The notes beneath the pieces were generated by a model. It was not told the origin of the DNA, did not search any database, and saw nothing but the letters and a program-made list of their open reading frames with translations. The translations under genes were made by a program, and so were the position numbers. Source: JASFBA01 sp036172265 (GTDB lineage Bacteria; Chloroflexota; Chloroflexia; DTKN01). Taken from it: a stretch of 64,000 nt of DNA. Below are positions 52,801-61,174 of this stretch, in pieces (positions within the stretch are counted from its first letter, which is position 1; each line of letters begins with the position of its first letter). The stretch is from the NCBI GenBank assembly GCA_036172265.1, contig JASFBA010000010.1:1-64000 (forward strand). Reading direction: 5' to 3'.

Positions 52801-54813
52801 ATGGCCCGTGTCGGTGTCTTTGTCTGCCACTGTGGTACCAACATCGCCGCCACCGTGGATGTGGCGAAGGTGGCCGAGGAAGCGGCCAAACTGGACCATG
52901 TGGTCTACGCCACCCATTATGTTTATATGTGTTCTACGCCCGGCCAGGAGTTGATTCAGCAAAAGGTCAGGGAGTATAACCTGGACCGGGTGGTGGTGGC
53001 GGCCTGCAGCCCGCGCATGCATGAGCGCACTTTTCGCAAGGCTACAGCCCAGGGCGGGTTGAACCCATACCTGATGGAGCAGGCCAACATCCGCGAACAC
53101 GACTCGTGGGTACATGCCGAAATTCCGGTGGCTACGGAAAAGGCCATAGACATCGTCCGTATGGCCGTGGCCAAGGCAGTGGGACTAGTTCCCCTGGAGG
53201 AAGTGCGGGTAGGTATCACCAAACGCTGCCTGGTGATCGGCGGGGGGATCGCCGGGGTGCAGGCGGCGTTGGATGTGGCCGAGGCCGGCTATGAGACGGT
53301 CATCGTTGAACGCGAACCGTCGCTGGGCGGCCATATGGCCCAACTGGACAAGACCTTCCCCACCTTGGATTGCAGCGCCTGCATCTTAACGCCGAAACTC
53401 GTGGATGCCGCTCAGCACCCCAAGATCAAACTCTACACCTATTCGGAAGTGGTCGGCGTCAAGGGCTTTGTGGGCAACTTCCAGGTAACCATCCGGCGGA
53501 AGCCGCGCTATGTGGACGAGACACTCTGCACCGGCTGCGGCATCTGCTGGAACGTCTGCCCCCTGCGCCCCCGCGAGCAGGAGGACGGCACGGTCAAGGG
53601 CGGCATCCCCGCCAAATTCGAGGCCTATATCGGCCGGCGGGCGGCCATCTACGTCCCCTTTGCCCAAGCGGTTCCCCTTGTGCCGGTCATTGATACCGAA
53701 CACTGTACCTATTTTGTTAAACATGGCAAATGTGGGGTATGTAAGTTGAAGTGCCCTCGGGGAGCGGTCAACTTCGAGCAGACGGAGGAACTCGTCACCG
53801 AGCCGTTCGGGGCCATCGTGGTCGCCACCGGCTACGGCCTCTTCGATGCCCGTGTTTGCGGCGAGTACGGCTACGGCCGCTACCCCGATGTCATCACCGG
53901 GCTGGAACTGGAGCGCCTGATGAACGCCTCCGGGCCCACGCACGGCCACGTCCTTCGCCCCTCCGATGGCCGGCCGCCGAAGACGGTGGTGCTCGTCTCC
54001 TGTGTGGGCTCCCGCGACGAAAAGATCGGCCGGCCTTACTGCTCGGTGGTCTGCTGTATGTACCTGGCCAAGTACGCCATTATGCTCAAGGAACACGACC
54101 CCGAGGTGGAGGTCTATAACTTCTACATGGACATCCGCGCCGCCGGCAAGGACTATGACGAGTTCACCCGCCGGGCCATCGAGCAATATAACGCCCACTA
54201 CCTGCGCGGCCGTGTCTCCCAGGTCTATGAGCGCGACGGCAAACTCGTCGTCGAGGGGGTGGATACGCTCCTGGGACGGCCGGTGGAGATCGAAGCCGAC
54301 CTGGTGGTCCTAGCCACCGGCATCACTGCCCCAGAGGGGGCGCGTGAACTCTTCCAGACCTTGAACATCTCCTACAACCCCTACGAGTTCGTCAACGAGG
54401 CCCACCCCAAGTTGCAGCCGGTGGAGACCAACACCGACGGCATCTTCCTGGCCGGCTGTGCCACCGGCCCCAAGGACATTCCGGCTACCGTGGCCCAGGC
54501 CGGCGCCGCCGCCGTCAAGGTGGTAGGGGTGCTCTCGAAAGAAATGCTCGTCTCCAGCCCTATGGTGGCCGAGGTGAACGAGCGCGAATGTGTGGCCTGC
54601 CGGCTGTGCGTCCAGGTCTGCCCCTACAAGGCCATCGAGATGACCACCACCCGGCGCGGAAAAGAGGTGGCCCGTGTCAACCCCAGCCTCTGCAAGGGAT
54701 GCGGCCTCTGCGTCAACGCCTGCCGAGGGGCGGCCATCAACCTGAAGGGCTTTACGGACCAGCAACTGGTGGGACAGGTGGCGGCATTGTTTGCGGAACC
54801 GCTCGAGGAGTAG
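52801..54813 (+). CDS. hdrA: Heterodisulfide reductase subunit A-like flavoprotein (HdrA)
   Basis: 670 residues; ATG 52801 behind ACGGAGG. The N-terminal region (1-130, CHCGTN at about 10) is followed by the FAD-binding VIGGGIAGVQAALD (about 145), then DCSACIL and CTGCGICWNVCP, CGVCKLKCP, and C-terminal ferredoxin motifs CVACRLCVQVCP and CKGCGLCVNAC. This is the flavin subunit at which Hdr complexes bifurcate electrons, here presumably fed by Flx/MvhD-type proteins encoded downstream. Full length compared with methanogen HdrA and cysteine- rather than selenocysteine-type. Confidence 0.93.
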   Translation: MARVGVFVCHCGTNIAATVDVAKVAEEAAKLDHVVYATHYVYMCSTPGQELIQQKVREYNLDRVVVAACSPRMHERTFRKATAQGGLNPYLMEQANIREHDSWVHAEIPVATEKAIDIVRMAVAKAVGLVPLEEVRVGITKRCLVIGGGIAGVQAALDVAEAGYETVIVEREPSLGGHMAQLDKTFPTLDCSACILTPKLVDAAQHPKIKLYTYSEVVGVKGFVGNFQVTIRRKPRYVDETLCTGCGICWNVCPLRPREQEDGTVKGGIPAKFEAYIGRRAAIYVPFAQAVPLVPVIDTEHCTYFVKHGKCGVCKLKCPRGAVNFEQTEELVTEPFGAIVVATGYGLFDARVCGEYGYGRYPDVITGLELERLMNASGPTHGHVLRPSDGRPPKTVVLVSCVGSRDEKIGRPYCSVVCCMYLAKYAIMLKEHDPEVEVYNFYMDIRAAGKDYDEFTRRAIEQYNAHYLRGRVSQVYERDGKLVVEGVDTLLGRPVEIEADLVVLATGITAPEGARELFQTLNISYNPYEFVNEAHPKLQPVETNTDGIFLAGCATGPKDIPATVAQAGAAAVKVVGVLSKEMLVSSPMVAEVNERECVACRLCVQVCPYKAIEMTTTRRGKEVARVNPSLCKGCGLCVNACRGAAINLKGFTDQQLVGQVAALFAEPLEE

Positions 54814-54834
54814 CGAGTAGATTGGGGTTGGTAG

Positions 54835-54874
54835 ATCGGGAATTCGGAAAACGTGTGGGGTTGTAATTCCCGAT
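54835..54874 (+). terminator. Inverted repeat after hdrA
   Basis: ATCGGGAATT (54835-54844) pairs with AATTCCCGAT (54865-54874) over a 20-nt loop, 19 bp after the hdrA stop. A long loop and no U-tract make it at most a partial terminator or processing site. Confidence 0.4.
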
Positions 54875-54891
54875 TGACTGACCGAAAGGAG

Positions 54892-54939
54892 GTGAGAAGC
54901 GGGTTGAATCATAAGGAATGTCGGCCAGATAAGTACTAA
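54892..54939 (+). CDS. Candidate 15-residue peptide before the DUF4389 gene
   Basis: A short frame from GTG 54892 (or TTG 54904, better spaced) to TAA 54939, behind an excellent AAAGGAGG at 54885-54892 that serves no other start. It reads LNHKECRPDKY at its end. It resembles the arrangement before dppA. Low certainty. Confidence 0.22.
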   Translation: MRSGLNHKECRPDKY

Positions 54940-54953
54940 AAAGGAGGAATCCA

Positions 54954-55556
54954 GTGGAAACCCATCCGGTTCGCTATTGGGCAGACTATCCGGAGAAGAG
55001 TTCGCGGGGCATCCTGCTCCTGCGGACCTTCCTCGGCTGGCTCATCCTGCTTCCTCACTTCTTCCTACTTTGGATATTGAGCATTGCCGAGGTCTTTGTC
55101 TTTTTTATCGCCTGGTGGGCCATCCTCTTTGCGGGCAAGTTCCCCCGGGGGATGTTCGATTTCGTGGTCAAAGTACTGCGATATAGCCTGTGGGTCAGCG
55201 GCTATATGGTAATGTTAACCGACCGCTACCCGCCCTTCTTCGGGGCAGCCGAACCAGGCGCAGACTACCCGGTCCATCTGGAAGCAGCCTATCCGGAGAA
55301 GAGTTCGCGGGGTATCCTGCTCTTGCGAACCTTCTTTGGATGGCTCTACGTAGGCATCCCCCACGGTTTCTGTCTGTACTTCCTGGCGCTCGCCGTGATG
55401 GTCGTCGAGTTTCTTGCCTGGTGGGCCATCCTCTTCGCCGGCAAGTTTCCCCGGGGGATGTTCGACTTTGCTGTGGGCGTTACCCGGTGGAGCACCCGAG
55501 TGAACGCCTATATGCTGATGCTGACCGATGCCTACCCGCCCTTCAGCCTGACGTAG
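54954..55556 (+). CDS. Duplicated DUF4389 membrane protein
   Basis: 200 residues from GTG 54954 (AAGGAGGAATCCA upstream). Two tandem copies of the same ~95-residue unit share YPEKSSRGILLLRTF, then two transmembrane helices, then WWAILFAGKFPRGMFDF and an aromatic-rich VxxYMxMLTDxYPPF ending. This is the DUF4389 pattern. Its location between hdrA and the flx genes suggests a membrane dock or anchor for the otherwise soluble complex (inference). No redox motif is present. Confidence 0.8.
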   Translation: METHPVRYWADYPEKSSRGILLLRTFLGWLILLPHFFLLWILSIAEVFVFFIAWWAILFAGKFPRGMFDFVVKVLRYSLWVSGYMVMLTDRYPPFFGAAEPGADYPVHLEAAYPEKSSRGILLLRTFFGWLYVGIPHGFCLYFLALAVMVVEFLAWWAILFAGKFPRGMFDFAVGVTRWSTRVNAYMLMLTDAYPPFSLT

Positions 55557-55627
55557 CCAGGGCACGATGTCGTGAGATGGGATTGTGCTCAACGGCGAGC
55601 ACAGTCCCCCCAATGGTGAGGAGACAG

Positions 55628-56056
55628 ATGGAATTCGAACCACGTATCGTCGGCTTCCTCTGCAACTGGTGCTCCTACGCCGGGGCTGACCTGGCCGGTA
55701 CCTCCCGAATCTCTTATCCCCCCAATATCCGCATCATCCGAGTGCCCTGTTCCGGCCGGGTGGATCCGATGCTGGCGATGAAGGCTTTTGGGGAAGGAGC
55801 GGACGGGGTGATCGTCCTGGGCTGCCATCCGGGCGACTGCCACTACAGCGAGGGCAACTACCACGCCCGCCGGCGGTTGCACCTCTTCCACCGCCTGCTC
55901 GAGTTCTTCGGCTTGGAAAAGGAGCGCTTCCGACTGGACTGGGTCTCGGCCTCGGAGGGGGCGCGCTTTGCCGAGGTCGTGGCCCATTTTACCGAGCAAG
56001 TGCGCCGGCTGGGGCCCCGGATTCGACCCGAGGCGGTTCTGGAGGATGAACGATGA
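55628..56056 (+). CDS. flxD: MvhD/FlxD-like iron-sulfur electron-transfer subunit
   Basis: 142 residues from ATG 55628, with GAGGAGAC just upstream (an in-frame ATG at 55613 is less likely). It holds the conserved Cys pattern GFLCNWCSYAGAD, VPCSGRVDP and LGCHPGDCHY of MvhD, a [2Fe-2S] protein that delivers electrons to HdrA. Overlaps the next gene by 4 bp. With the following three genes it reproduces the Flx (flavin oxidoreductase) set that connects NADH to Hdr. Confidence 0.9.
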   Translation: MEFEPRIVGFLCNWCSYAGADLAGTSRISYPPNIRIIRVPCSGRVDPMLAMKAFGEGADGVIVLGCHPGDCHYSEGNYHARRRLHLFHRLLEFFGLEKERFRLDWVSASEGARFAEVVAHFTEQVRRLGPRIRPEAVLEDER

Positions 56057-56892
56057 ACGTGACCGACGACCTTCGCCGTATCGCCCGGGAACTTCTGGAA
56101 AGCGGGCGTGTCGCGCGGGTAATCGGCTATGAGGAAGGCCGGCGAGGGCAGGTCCGCCCGCTGGTGGCGCGGACGGTGGAGGAGGCCGGCCGGCTTCTCT
56201 TCGACGAGCGCTGCGCCCATAACCTGGCCCTCTACCTCCTCGACTTCAAGCCCCAGGGCGGCGAGGAGCCGCCGGCCGTGGCCGTGGTCCTGAAACCCTG
56301 CGATGCCCGCGCCCTCAATGTCCTGGTCCTGGAAAACCAGGTACGGCGCGAAAGGGTCTATGCCATCGGAGTGGCCTGCCCCGGTATCCCGGGGAAACAG
56401 GCCTGTGCCACCTGCACCGACCGCGTCCCACCGACCTTCGACATCCTCCTGGGGACACCTTCCGAGGCGCCGGCCGCATCGGGCCTGCCGGACGATCTGG
56501 CCCGTCTCCTGGCCCTTTCCCCCGAGGAGCGCCGGCGTTTCTGGGCCGAGCACTTCCGGCGCTGCATCCGCTGCTACGCCTGCCGGCAGGTCTGCCCGAT
56601 GTGTTACTGCGAGGTCTGCATCGCCGAGAAACTCGACCCGCCCTGGGAGAGCATCGCCATCGCCCCCTCCGAAAACGAGTTCTACCACGTCCTGCGTGCC
56701 TATCACCTGATCGGGCGCTGCATCGAGTGCGGCGAGTGCGAGCGGGTTTGCCCGATGGGCATCCCCGTCTTCCTCTACCAGCGCTATATGGCCGAGGAGG
56801 TCCGGAAGACCTTTTCCTTCCGTGCCGGGATGGACGCGGAAACGCCGGCGCCCTTTATGACCTTCCGCAAGGAAGAATTGGAGAAACCCTGA
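56053..56892 (+). CDS. Fe-S subunit of the Flx complex (FrhB/FdhB-like N-terminus)
   Basis: 279 residues. The N-terminal ~110 residues carry the LKPCDARALNVLVLE motif also found in F420-hydrogenase beta-like proteins and in the HydB-like subunits here. C-terminally, two ferredoxin motifs, CIRCYACRQVCPMCYCEVC and CIECGECERVCPMGIP, bind two [4Fe-4S] clusters. Extra Cys (KQACATC) in the middle may bind another centre. FlxB or FlxC by position; the exact letter is uncertain. Confidence 0.78.
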   Translation: MNVTDDLRRIARELLESGRVARVIGYEEGRRGQVRPLVARTVEEAGRLLFDERCAHNLALYLLDFKPQGGEEPPAVAVVLKPCDARALNVLVLENQVRRERVYAIGVACPGIPGKQACATCTDRVPPTFDILLGTPSEAPAASGLPDDLARLLALSPEERRRFWAEHFRRCIRCYACRQVCPMCYCEVCIAEKLDPPWESIAIAPSENEFYHVLRAYHLIGRCIECGECERVCPMGIPVFLYQRYMAEEVRKTFSFRAGMDAETPAPFMTFRKEELEKP

Positions 56893-56914
56893 TTCATCCT
56901 TCTTGAGGTGAACG

Positions 56915-57934
56915 ATGCCCCAACGCCGATTATCTAAAGAAGAATTCCTGGCCTGGGTGGGCCATATGCTTCGGGAGAACCGTGTCATCGCCCCGATACG
57001 TTCCGGGGAGAGGACTTTTCTTCAGGAAATCGGTGTGCCTTCGGAGGTTGACCTGGAAGTGGGCCGGCCGACGAACAGCCTCAAGGAGTTTTTCTTCCCC
57101 GCCACGGAAACGCTCTTCCATATCCGGCGGGGAAAGAAGGCCGTCCGGATGGAACTTCCGGAGGTGGGCCGGCCGCAAGTCCTTCTCCTCGTCCGTCCCT
57201 GCGATGCCGCAGCCCTTACTTCGATGGACGCCCTCTTTCTGGGAGAGCCGGCCGATTTCTACTGGAGCGAGCGCCGGAAGAACACCGCCATCGTCGGCCT
57301 GGCCTGCCTGACGGTCCCCACGCCGGAGTGCTTCTGCACTACGGTCGGCGGCTCCCCCATCGGCACGGAAAATATGGACATCGTGCTGTACCGGGACGGT
57401 GCAGGCTACATCGCCGAGAGCCTGACCGAACGGGGGGAAACCCTCTTGACCCCGGCCAGCGGTTCCGCCCTAGAGGAGGCCTTTGTGCCCCGGGCCCCGG
57501 AACTCCCTACCTTCCCTTGCCCTTCGATGGAGGAATGGCTCCGTATTTTCAACGACGACTACTGGATGCGGTTGGGGGAGCGCTGCCTGGGCTGCAAGAT
57601 CTGCACCTACAACTGTCCCACCTGCTACTGTTTTGACATCCGGGATCGGGGAATAGGGGGATATGTAGAACGGCTGCGGGCCTGGGATGCCTGCACCTCC
57701 AAGCACTATTCCATCGAGGCCAGCGGACACGACCCCCGTCCCACCCGTGGGGCGCGTCTGCGCAACCGCTTCTATCACAAGTACTACTATTTTCCTTGGC
57801 GCTATAACGGCACGCTCCTGTGCAGTGGATGCGGGCGCTGCGTGGCCCAGTGCCCGGTGAACATCGACCTGACGGAGATACTGGAGGAGGTGGCCGTTCG
57901 CTCCCAAGAGCGCGAGGAGGCGAAGCAGGGATGA
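56915..57934 (+). CDS. Second HydB/AsrA-like Fe-S subunit (Flx complex)
   Basis: 339 residues. Same domain plan as hydB at 45854 (LVRPCDAAALTSMDALF; then CLGCKICTYNCPTCYCFD and CSGCGRCVAQCPVNID) and clearly paralogous to it, with an added N-terminal segment. Electron relay between the NADH-binding FlxA-like protein encoded next and the rest of the complex. The two paralogues belong to two adjacent complexes with the same wiring logic. Overlaps the next gene (ATGA). Confidence 0.85.
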   Translation: MPQRRLSKEEFLAWVGHMLRENRVIAPIRSGERTFLQEIGVPSEVDLEVGRPTNSLKEFFFPATETLFHIRRGKKAVRMELPEVGRPQVLLLVRPCDAAALTSMDALFLGEPADFYWSERRKNTAIVGLACLTVPTPECFCTTVGGSPIGTENMDIVLYRDGAGYIAESLTERGETLLTPASGSALEEAFVPRAPELPTFPCPSMEEWLRIFNDDYWMRLGERCLGCKICTYNCPTCYCFDIRDRGIGGYVERLRAWDACTSKHYSIEASGHDPRPTRGARLRNRFYHKYYYFPWRYNGTLLCSGCGRCVAQCPVNIDLTEILEEVAVRSQEREEAKQG

Positions 57935-58761
57935 ACAACCCGTTTCTCCCGTATACCGGAACGCTTGTCGAGATCCGCGACCTAGCCGAAGGCATCAAAC
58001 TCCTGCGGGTACATCTGGAGGACGAGGCCGGCCGGGCCGCTTTCTCCGATTACAAACCCGGGCAGTTCGCTTTTGTCTCCGCCTTCGGTGTGGGCGAGGT
58101 GCCCTTTGGGCTGGCCGGGACGCCGTCCCGGAGCCCGGAACTCGAGTTCGCCGTAGCCCGCGTGGGCACGGTCACCTCGGCCCTGCACGGCCTGGAGGAG
58201 GGGGCCCCGGTGGGCGTGCGCGGGCCGATGGGCAACTGGTTTCCGATGGACGACTTCCGTGGCAGAAACCTGGTCGTCATCGGCGGGGGCATCGGCTTTG
58301 CCCCGCTACGCCCGGTCATTCAGTATGTTTTGGACCACCGCGCCGACTACGGCCATCTCACCATCCTGGCCGCGGCCCGCGCTCCCAATCTCCTAGTCTT
58401 CCGCGAGGAGTACGAGGAGTGGGCCGCCGCCCCCGATGCCGAGTTTCACGTCACCGTGGACGTAGGAGACGAGACCTGGACAGGGAACGTCGGCCTGGTA
58501 ACGGAACTTCAGGCCAAGGTCTCCCCCTCGCCGGAAAATGCCATCGCCATCACCTGCGGCCCGCCGATTATGATCAAGTTCGTCACCCAACTCCTGCAGA
58601 AGCAAGGCTTTGCTCCGGAGCAGATCTACACTACTCTGGAGATGAAGATGAAGTGCGGTCTGGGCAAGTGCGGCCGTTGCAACGTGGGCGAGCGCTACGT
58701 CTGCATAGACGGGCCGGTCTTTAGCCATGCGCAGATCCTTCGTTTCATAGATACCTTTTAG
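57931..58761 (+). CDS. flxA: FlxA-like NAD(P)H-binding flavoprotein
   Basis: 276 residues. Paralogue of hydG (46913): FAD-binding barrel, GGGIGFAPLRPVI nucleotide loop, CGPPIM, and a C-terminal Cys quartet (MKCGLGKCGRCNVGERYVC) for a [2Fe-2S] cluster. It would accept hydride from NADH and pass electrons through the two Fe-S subunits to FlxD and HdrA. Last gene of the long plus-strand redox run. The strand switches after it. Confidence 0.88.
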   Translation: MNNPFLPYTGTLVEIRDLAEGIKLLRVHLEDEAGRAAFSDYKPGQFAFVSAFGVGEVPFGLAGTPSRSPELEFAVARVGTVTSALHGLEEGAPVGVRGPMGNWFPMDDFRGRNLVVIGGGIGFAPLRPVIQYVLDHRADYGHLTILAAARAPNLLVFREEYEEWAAAPDAEFHVTVDVGDETWTGNVGLVTELQAKVSPSPENAIAITCGPPIMIKFVTQLLQKQGFAPEQIYTTLEMKMKCGLGKCGRCNVGERYVCIDGPVFSHAQILRFIDTF

Positions 58762-58840
58762 GAAACAGGGGGCGAGGGGACAGAGAGACGGGCGATCCTC
58801 CCCCTGAGAAGCACCTGGGGGGCGGGATACCAGAAAAAGA

Positions 58841-59689
58841 TCACAAACTCTGACAGACCGGACAACCCGGCCGGCGATGGACCAAGCCGATTCGGTCCGG
58901 GGCCATCCCCAAAAGATCCGCCTCGCGCCAGTTGAACCGCTCACTTCCCTCCGGCCACCCCATTAGGGCTCGATGGGCAAAGAACAGGGCAAAGGCAGAG
59001 GCCAGAAAGCAGGTGGAGATGATGGCCGCAGCACAAGGGGCGGCGCTTTTCGGATCCAGGTTGGGCAGGGCACACCAGAGACAGGCGTCCTCGGGATCCG
59101 GACCCTGCAGGAAGCACTGCAGGCGCATTCCATCTTTGGAAAGCATGGTAAAGATGGCCGGAATGCGGCGTCTCCGGGCTTCCTGGACGCCCTGCAGGCG
59201 GCAGGTGTTGTTGTCCACGCCGAAGATAAAGAGGTCGGCCGGCAGGGCAAACTTCTCCAGAGCCTGTTCGAAAGGCAGGGCGATGCCGCATAGGTGAGCG
59301 CCGGCGGTGGAATGGCCGGCCAGATGGTGCACCAGGCGGAGCACCTTGGGTTGCCCCAGATCCTCCCGAAAGTAGAACTGGCGGGGCAGGTTGGTCCGGT
59401 CCACCAGGTCGGGATCCACGATAGTAAGGGAGCGGGCTCCGCTACGCACCAATCCCAGAGCCGTCCAACTGTTGAGTCCTCCGGCACCCACCAGGACGAT
59501 CCGCGCCGCTGCCAAGGCCTCCTGACGATGGCCAGGGATGCCTTCGTGCCGGGCAAAGGTGTCGGCTTCGGCCGGGTGAGGGGGAGGCAGAGGCTCCACC
59601 GCCACCTCCTCGATAACCGGGTGAGGGGAAAGCAGGACCTCTGGAAAGGCCGGGAAGACCTCACTGGACCAGTCGGTAGAGGAGACCAT
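58841..59689 (-). CDS. E1-like (ThiF/HesA-fold) activating enzyme, BilD-like
   Basis: 282 residues from ATG 59689 (GGAGGATAGAG upstream); the longer frame is a shadow. The adenylation domain is intact: VLVGAGGLNS (68-73 loop), IVDPD aspartate, the NLPRQF Arg-Gln pair (100-104) and Lys115. Cys203/Cys206 (CLWC) and Cys276/Cys279 (CPVC) form a structural zinc site. Cys219 is a candidate catalytic thioester cysteine. It would adenylate the C-terminal Gly of the ubiquitin-like protein encoded three genes upstream. The start overlaps the JAB gene by 29 bp. Order Ubl-E2-JAB-E1 matches bilABCD operons. Confidence 0.88.
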   Translation of the reverse strand: MVSSTDWSSEVFPAFPEVLLSPHPVIEEVAVEPLPPPHPAEADTFARHEGIPGHRQEALAAARIVLVGAGGLNSWTALGLVRSGARSLTIVDPDLVDRTNLPRQFYFREDLGQPKVLRLVHHLAGHSTAGAHLCGIALPFEQALEKFALPADLFIFGVDNNTCRLQGVQEARRRRIPAIFTMLSKDGMRLQCFLQGPDPEDACLWCALPNLDPKSAAPCAAAIISTCFLASAFALFFAHRALMGWPEGSERFNWREADLLGMAPDRIGLVHRRPGCPVCQSL

Positions 59690-60509
59690 CTCTATCCTCC
59701 TGGAGAATTCCTGAACCCACGATCCGCAGGCGGACCCGGCCGTTTTCAAGTGCCGGGCCCCAGAAACGAATCCAGCCATCGGCGACGGCGATGCTTCCGA
59801 GGAGGTCGGGTGAATAGTCCTGCAACCAGTCCTGATGCTGGTTTCGATCTATGGCGCTAGGCTGAGTAGCCGCCGGCCCGCTTCCAGGATGCGAATGCAT
59901 CCAGGCAGCCAGGTGGGTTCCGGAGCGGTCCATAGCGATCAAGGCTCTGGCCAGGTGCGTCGGGTTGGCCCGGACGTGTCCGCCGCTGTTGTTTCCGGTG
60001 ACATCGAAGGCGGCATCTAGGACGATCGTTTTCTCCTGCCGTCGGCCGGCGATGACCAGCAGGCGTTCGGGAGGGAAAAGGGTATGGAAGGCCTGATAGA
60101 GGATTGTGCTGGAGATGATGACATTTCGTCTCCCTGCTTCCTCCGCCTTCTTCAAGCATCTGGCGATCTGGAGATCGGCCTGGTTCACCAGACGCAGCAT
60201 CCGGACCAGGCTTTCGCGGACGAGGTGATGCTCCCAGGACAGGGTCTGCAACCCGGCGAAGATTTCATCGGCCAACCGATGCAGATTATCCCTCACCGGG
60301 CGGAAATCGGGGCTATCCTGGAAGGTTTGGGCCAGGGTTATACGAACCTCGGCGATTCGGGGAAGGAAAGCGGCCAGAACCCCGACCTGGGTCGGCGATT
60401 CCCCGCACTGCCGGAGGTCGGCGACTCCCTGGACATACGCCCGGTTTAGCATCCGGAGCAGCCTCTTCAGGGTGCGAGAAGCCGCTTTGGGGCGATTTTT
60501 CTCGGCCAT
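59661..60509 (-). CDS. JAB/MPN metallopeptidase (deubiquitinase-like), BilC-like
   Basis: 282 residues. The JAMM zinc site is His205-Ser-His207 ... Ser218-x2-Asp221, with the gap to Ser three residues longer than the textbook seven, and a plausible catalytic Glu148 upstream. The first ~130 residues are a helical extension not part of the MPN fold. JAB proteins in bacterial ubiquitin-like operons trim the Ubl tail or remove it from targets. Here the Ubl already ends in Gly, so deconjugation is the likelier role (inference). Starts 19 bp after the E2-like gene. Confidence 0.88.
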   Translation of the reverse strand: MAEKNRPKAASRTLKRLLRMLNRAYVQGVADLRQCGESPTQVGVLAAFLPRIAEVRITLAQTFQDSPDFRPVRDNLHRLADEIFAGLQTLSWEHHLVRESLVRMLRLVNQADLQIARCLKKAEEAGRRNVIISSTILYQAFHTLFPPERLLVIAGRRQEKTIVLDAAFDVTGNNSGGHVRANPTHLARALIAMDRSGTHLAAWMHSHPGSGPAATQPSAIDRNQHQDWLQDYSPDLLGSIAVADGWIRFWGPALENGRVRLRIVGSGILQEDRDGLLYRLVQ

Positions 60510-60528
60510 TTCGTTTCTCCGCCAGCGT

Positions 60529-61152
60529 TCAGTTAGCCCTTCCGTTCAGCGCCTCCACCAGAACTTTTTCGATGTACAGGATGGCCTCGTCCGCGTTTCC
60601 GGCCGGGCGGTGCCAGTGAAGGCGAAACCAGGGAGCGCGGACCAGCATGAAACACGGCCCCTTGGGGTGGGTCCTGAGTTCGGGCGGTGGGTCGGCGATG
60701 TACGGCCGGACTTCGCCGGGTCGCACGATGACCCGCCCTGGAAAGCGCCGCTGCCGACCGTGGCGATCCCGAACTCGATAGTATCCTTCATAAACCCAGG
60801 TCCCGTCGTTCCTGGAACGGGTCCAGCCCTGTTCTTCCCAGACGCCCCGTGGCCTGGGGCCGATGGTTACAGGCCGGGCCGGCCCGATGACCCATGGTGG
60901 GCCGCGTTGCGTACCTTCTTTCCGGTAACAGTCCCCCTGCGTATCTCCAGGCCCGGTCCCGGGGCCTACCACGATGGGTTCGGCCGGCCCGATCGTGAGG
61001 AGGGCCTGATCCGGCCGGCCGGATGCGGCTACCTTGGGGGGTTCAGGGCCGGTCGAGGATTCCGAGGTCGGCCGGGCCCTGAGCCCCGCCAGGAACAGGC
61101 CAAAACAGAAGATAAGGCCGATAATGACCCAAGCCAAGATCCGGACTTCCAC
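60529..61152 (-). CDS. Membrane-anchored E2-like (UBC-fold) protein, BilB-like
   Basis: 207 residues from GTG 61152 behind GGAGGAAGAT. One N-terminal transmembrane helix (about 5-23), then a ~75-residue Pro/Gly-rich stalk. The C-terminal ~100 residues follow the E2 order: strands from WVYEGYYRV, then FPGRVIVRPGEVRPYI, DPPPELRTHPKGPC with candidate catalytic Cys167, the LHW turn and a final helix (ADEAILYIEKVLVEALNG-like). The fold assignment rests on this motif order and on the position between Ubl and JAB; overall similarity to known E2s is weak. Membrane tethering would restrict conjugation to the inner membrane face. Confidence 0.65.
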   Translation of the reverse strand: MEVRILAWVIIGLIFCFGLFLAGLRARPTSESSTGPEPPKVAASGRPDQALLTIGPAEPIVVGPGTGPGDTQGDCYRKEGTQRGPPWVIGPARPVTIGPRPRGVWEEQGWTRSRNDGTWVYEGYYRVRDRHGRQRRFPGRVIVRPGEVRPYIADPPPELRTHPKGPCFMLVRAPWFRLHWHRPAGNADEAILYIEKVLVEALNGRAN

Positions 61153-61174
61153 ATCTTCCTCCGATAGGAGGTTT

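Noticed and set aside
52801..54813. Selenocysteine in the HdrA/hydrogenase proteins
   Set aside because: All expected positions are ordinary Cys codons and no in-frame TGA occurs within the motifs.
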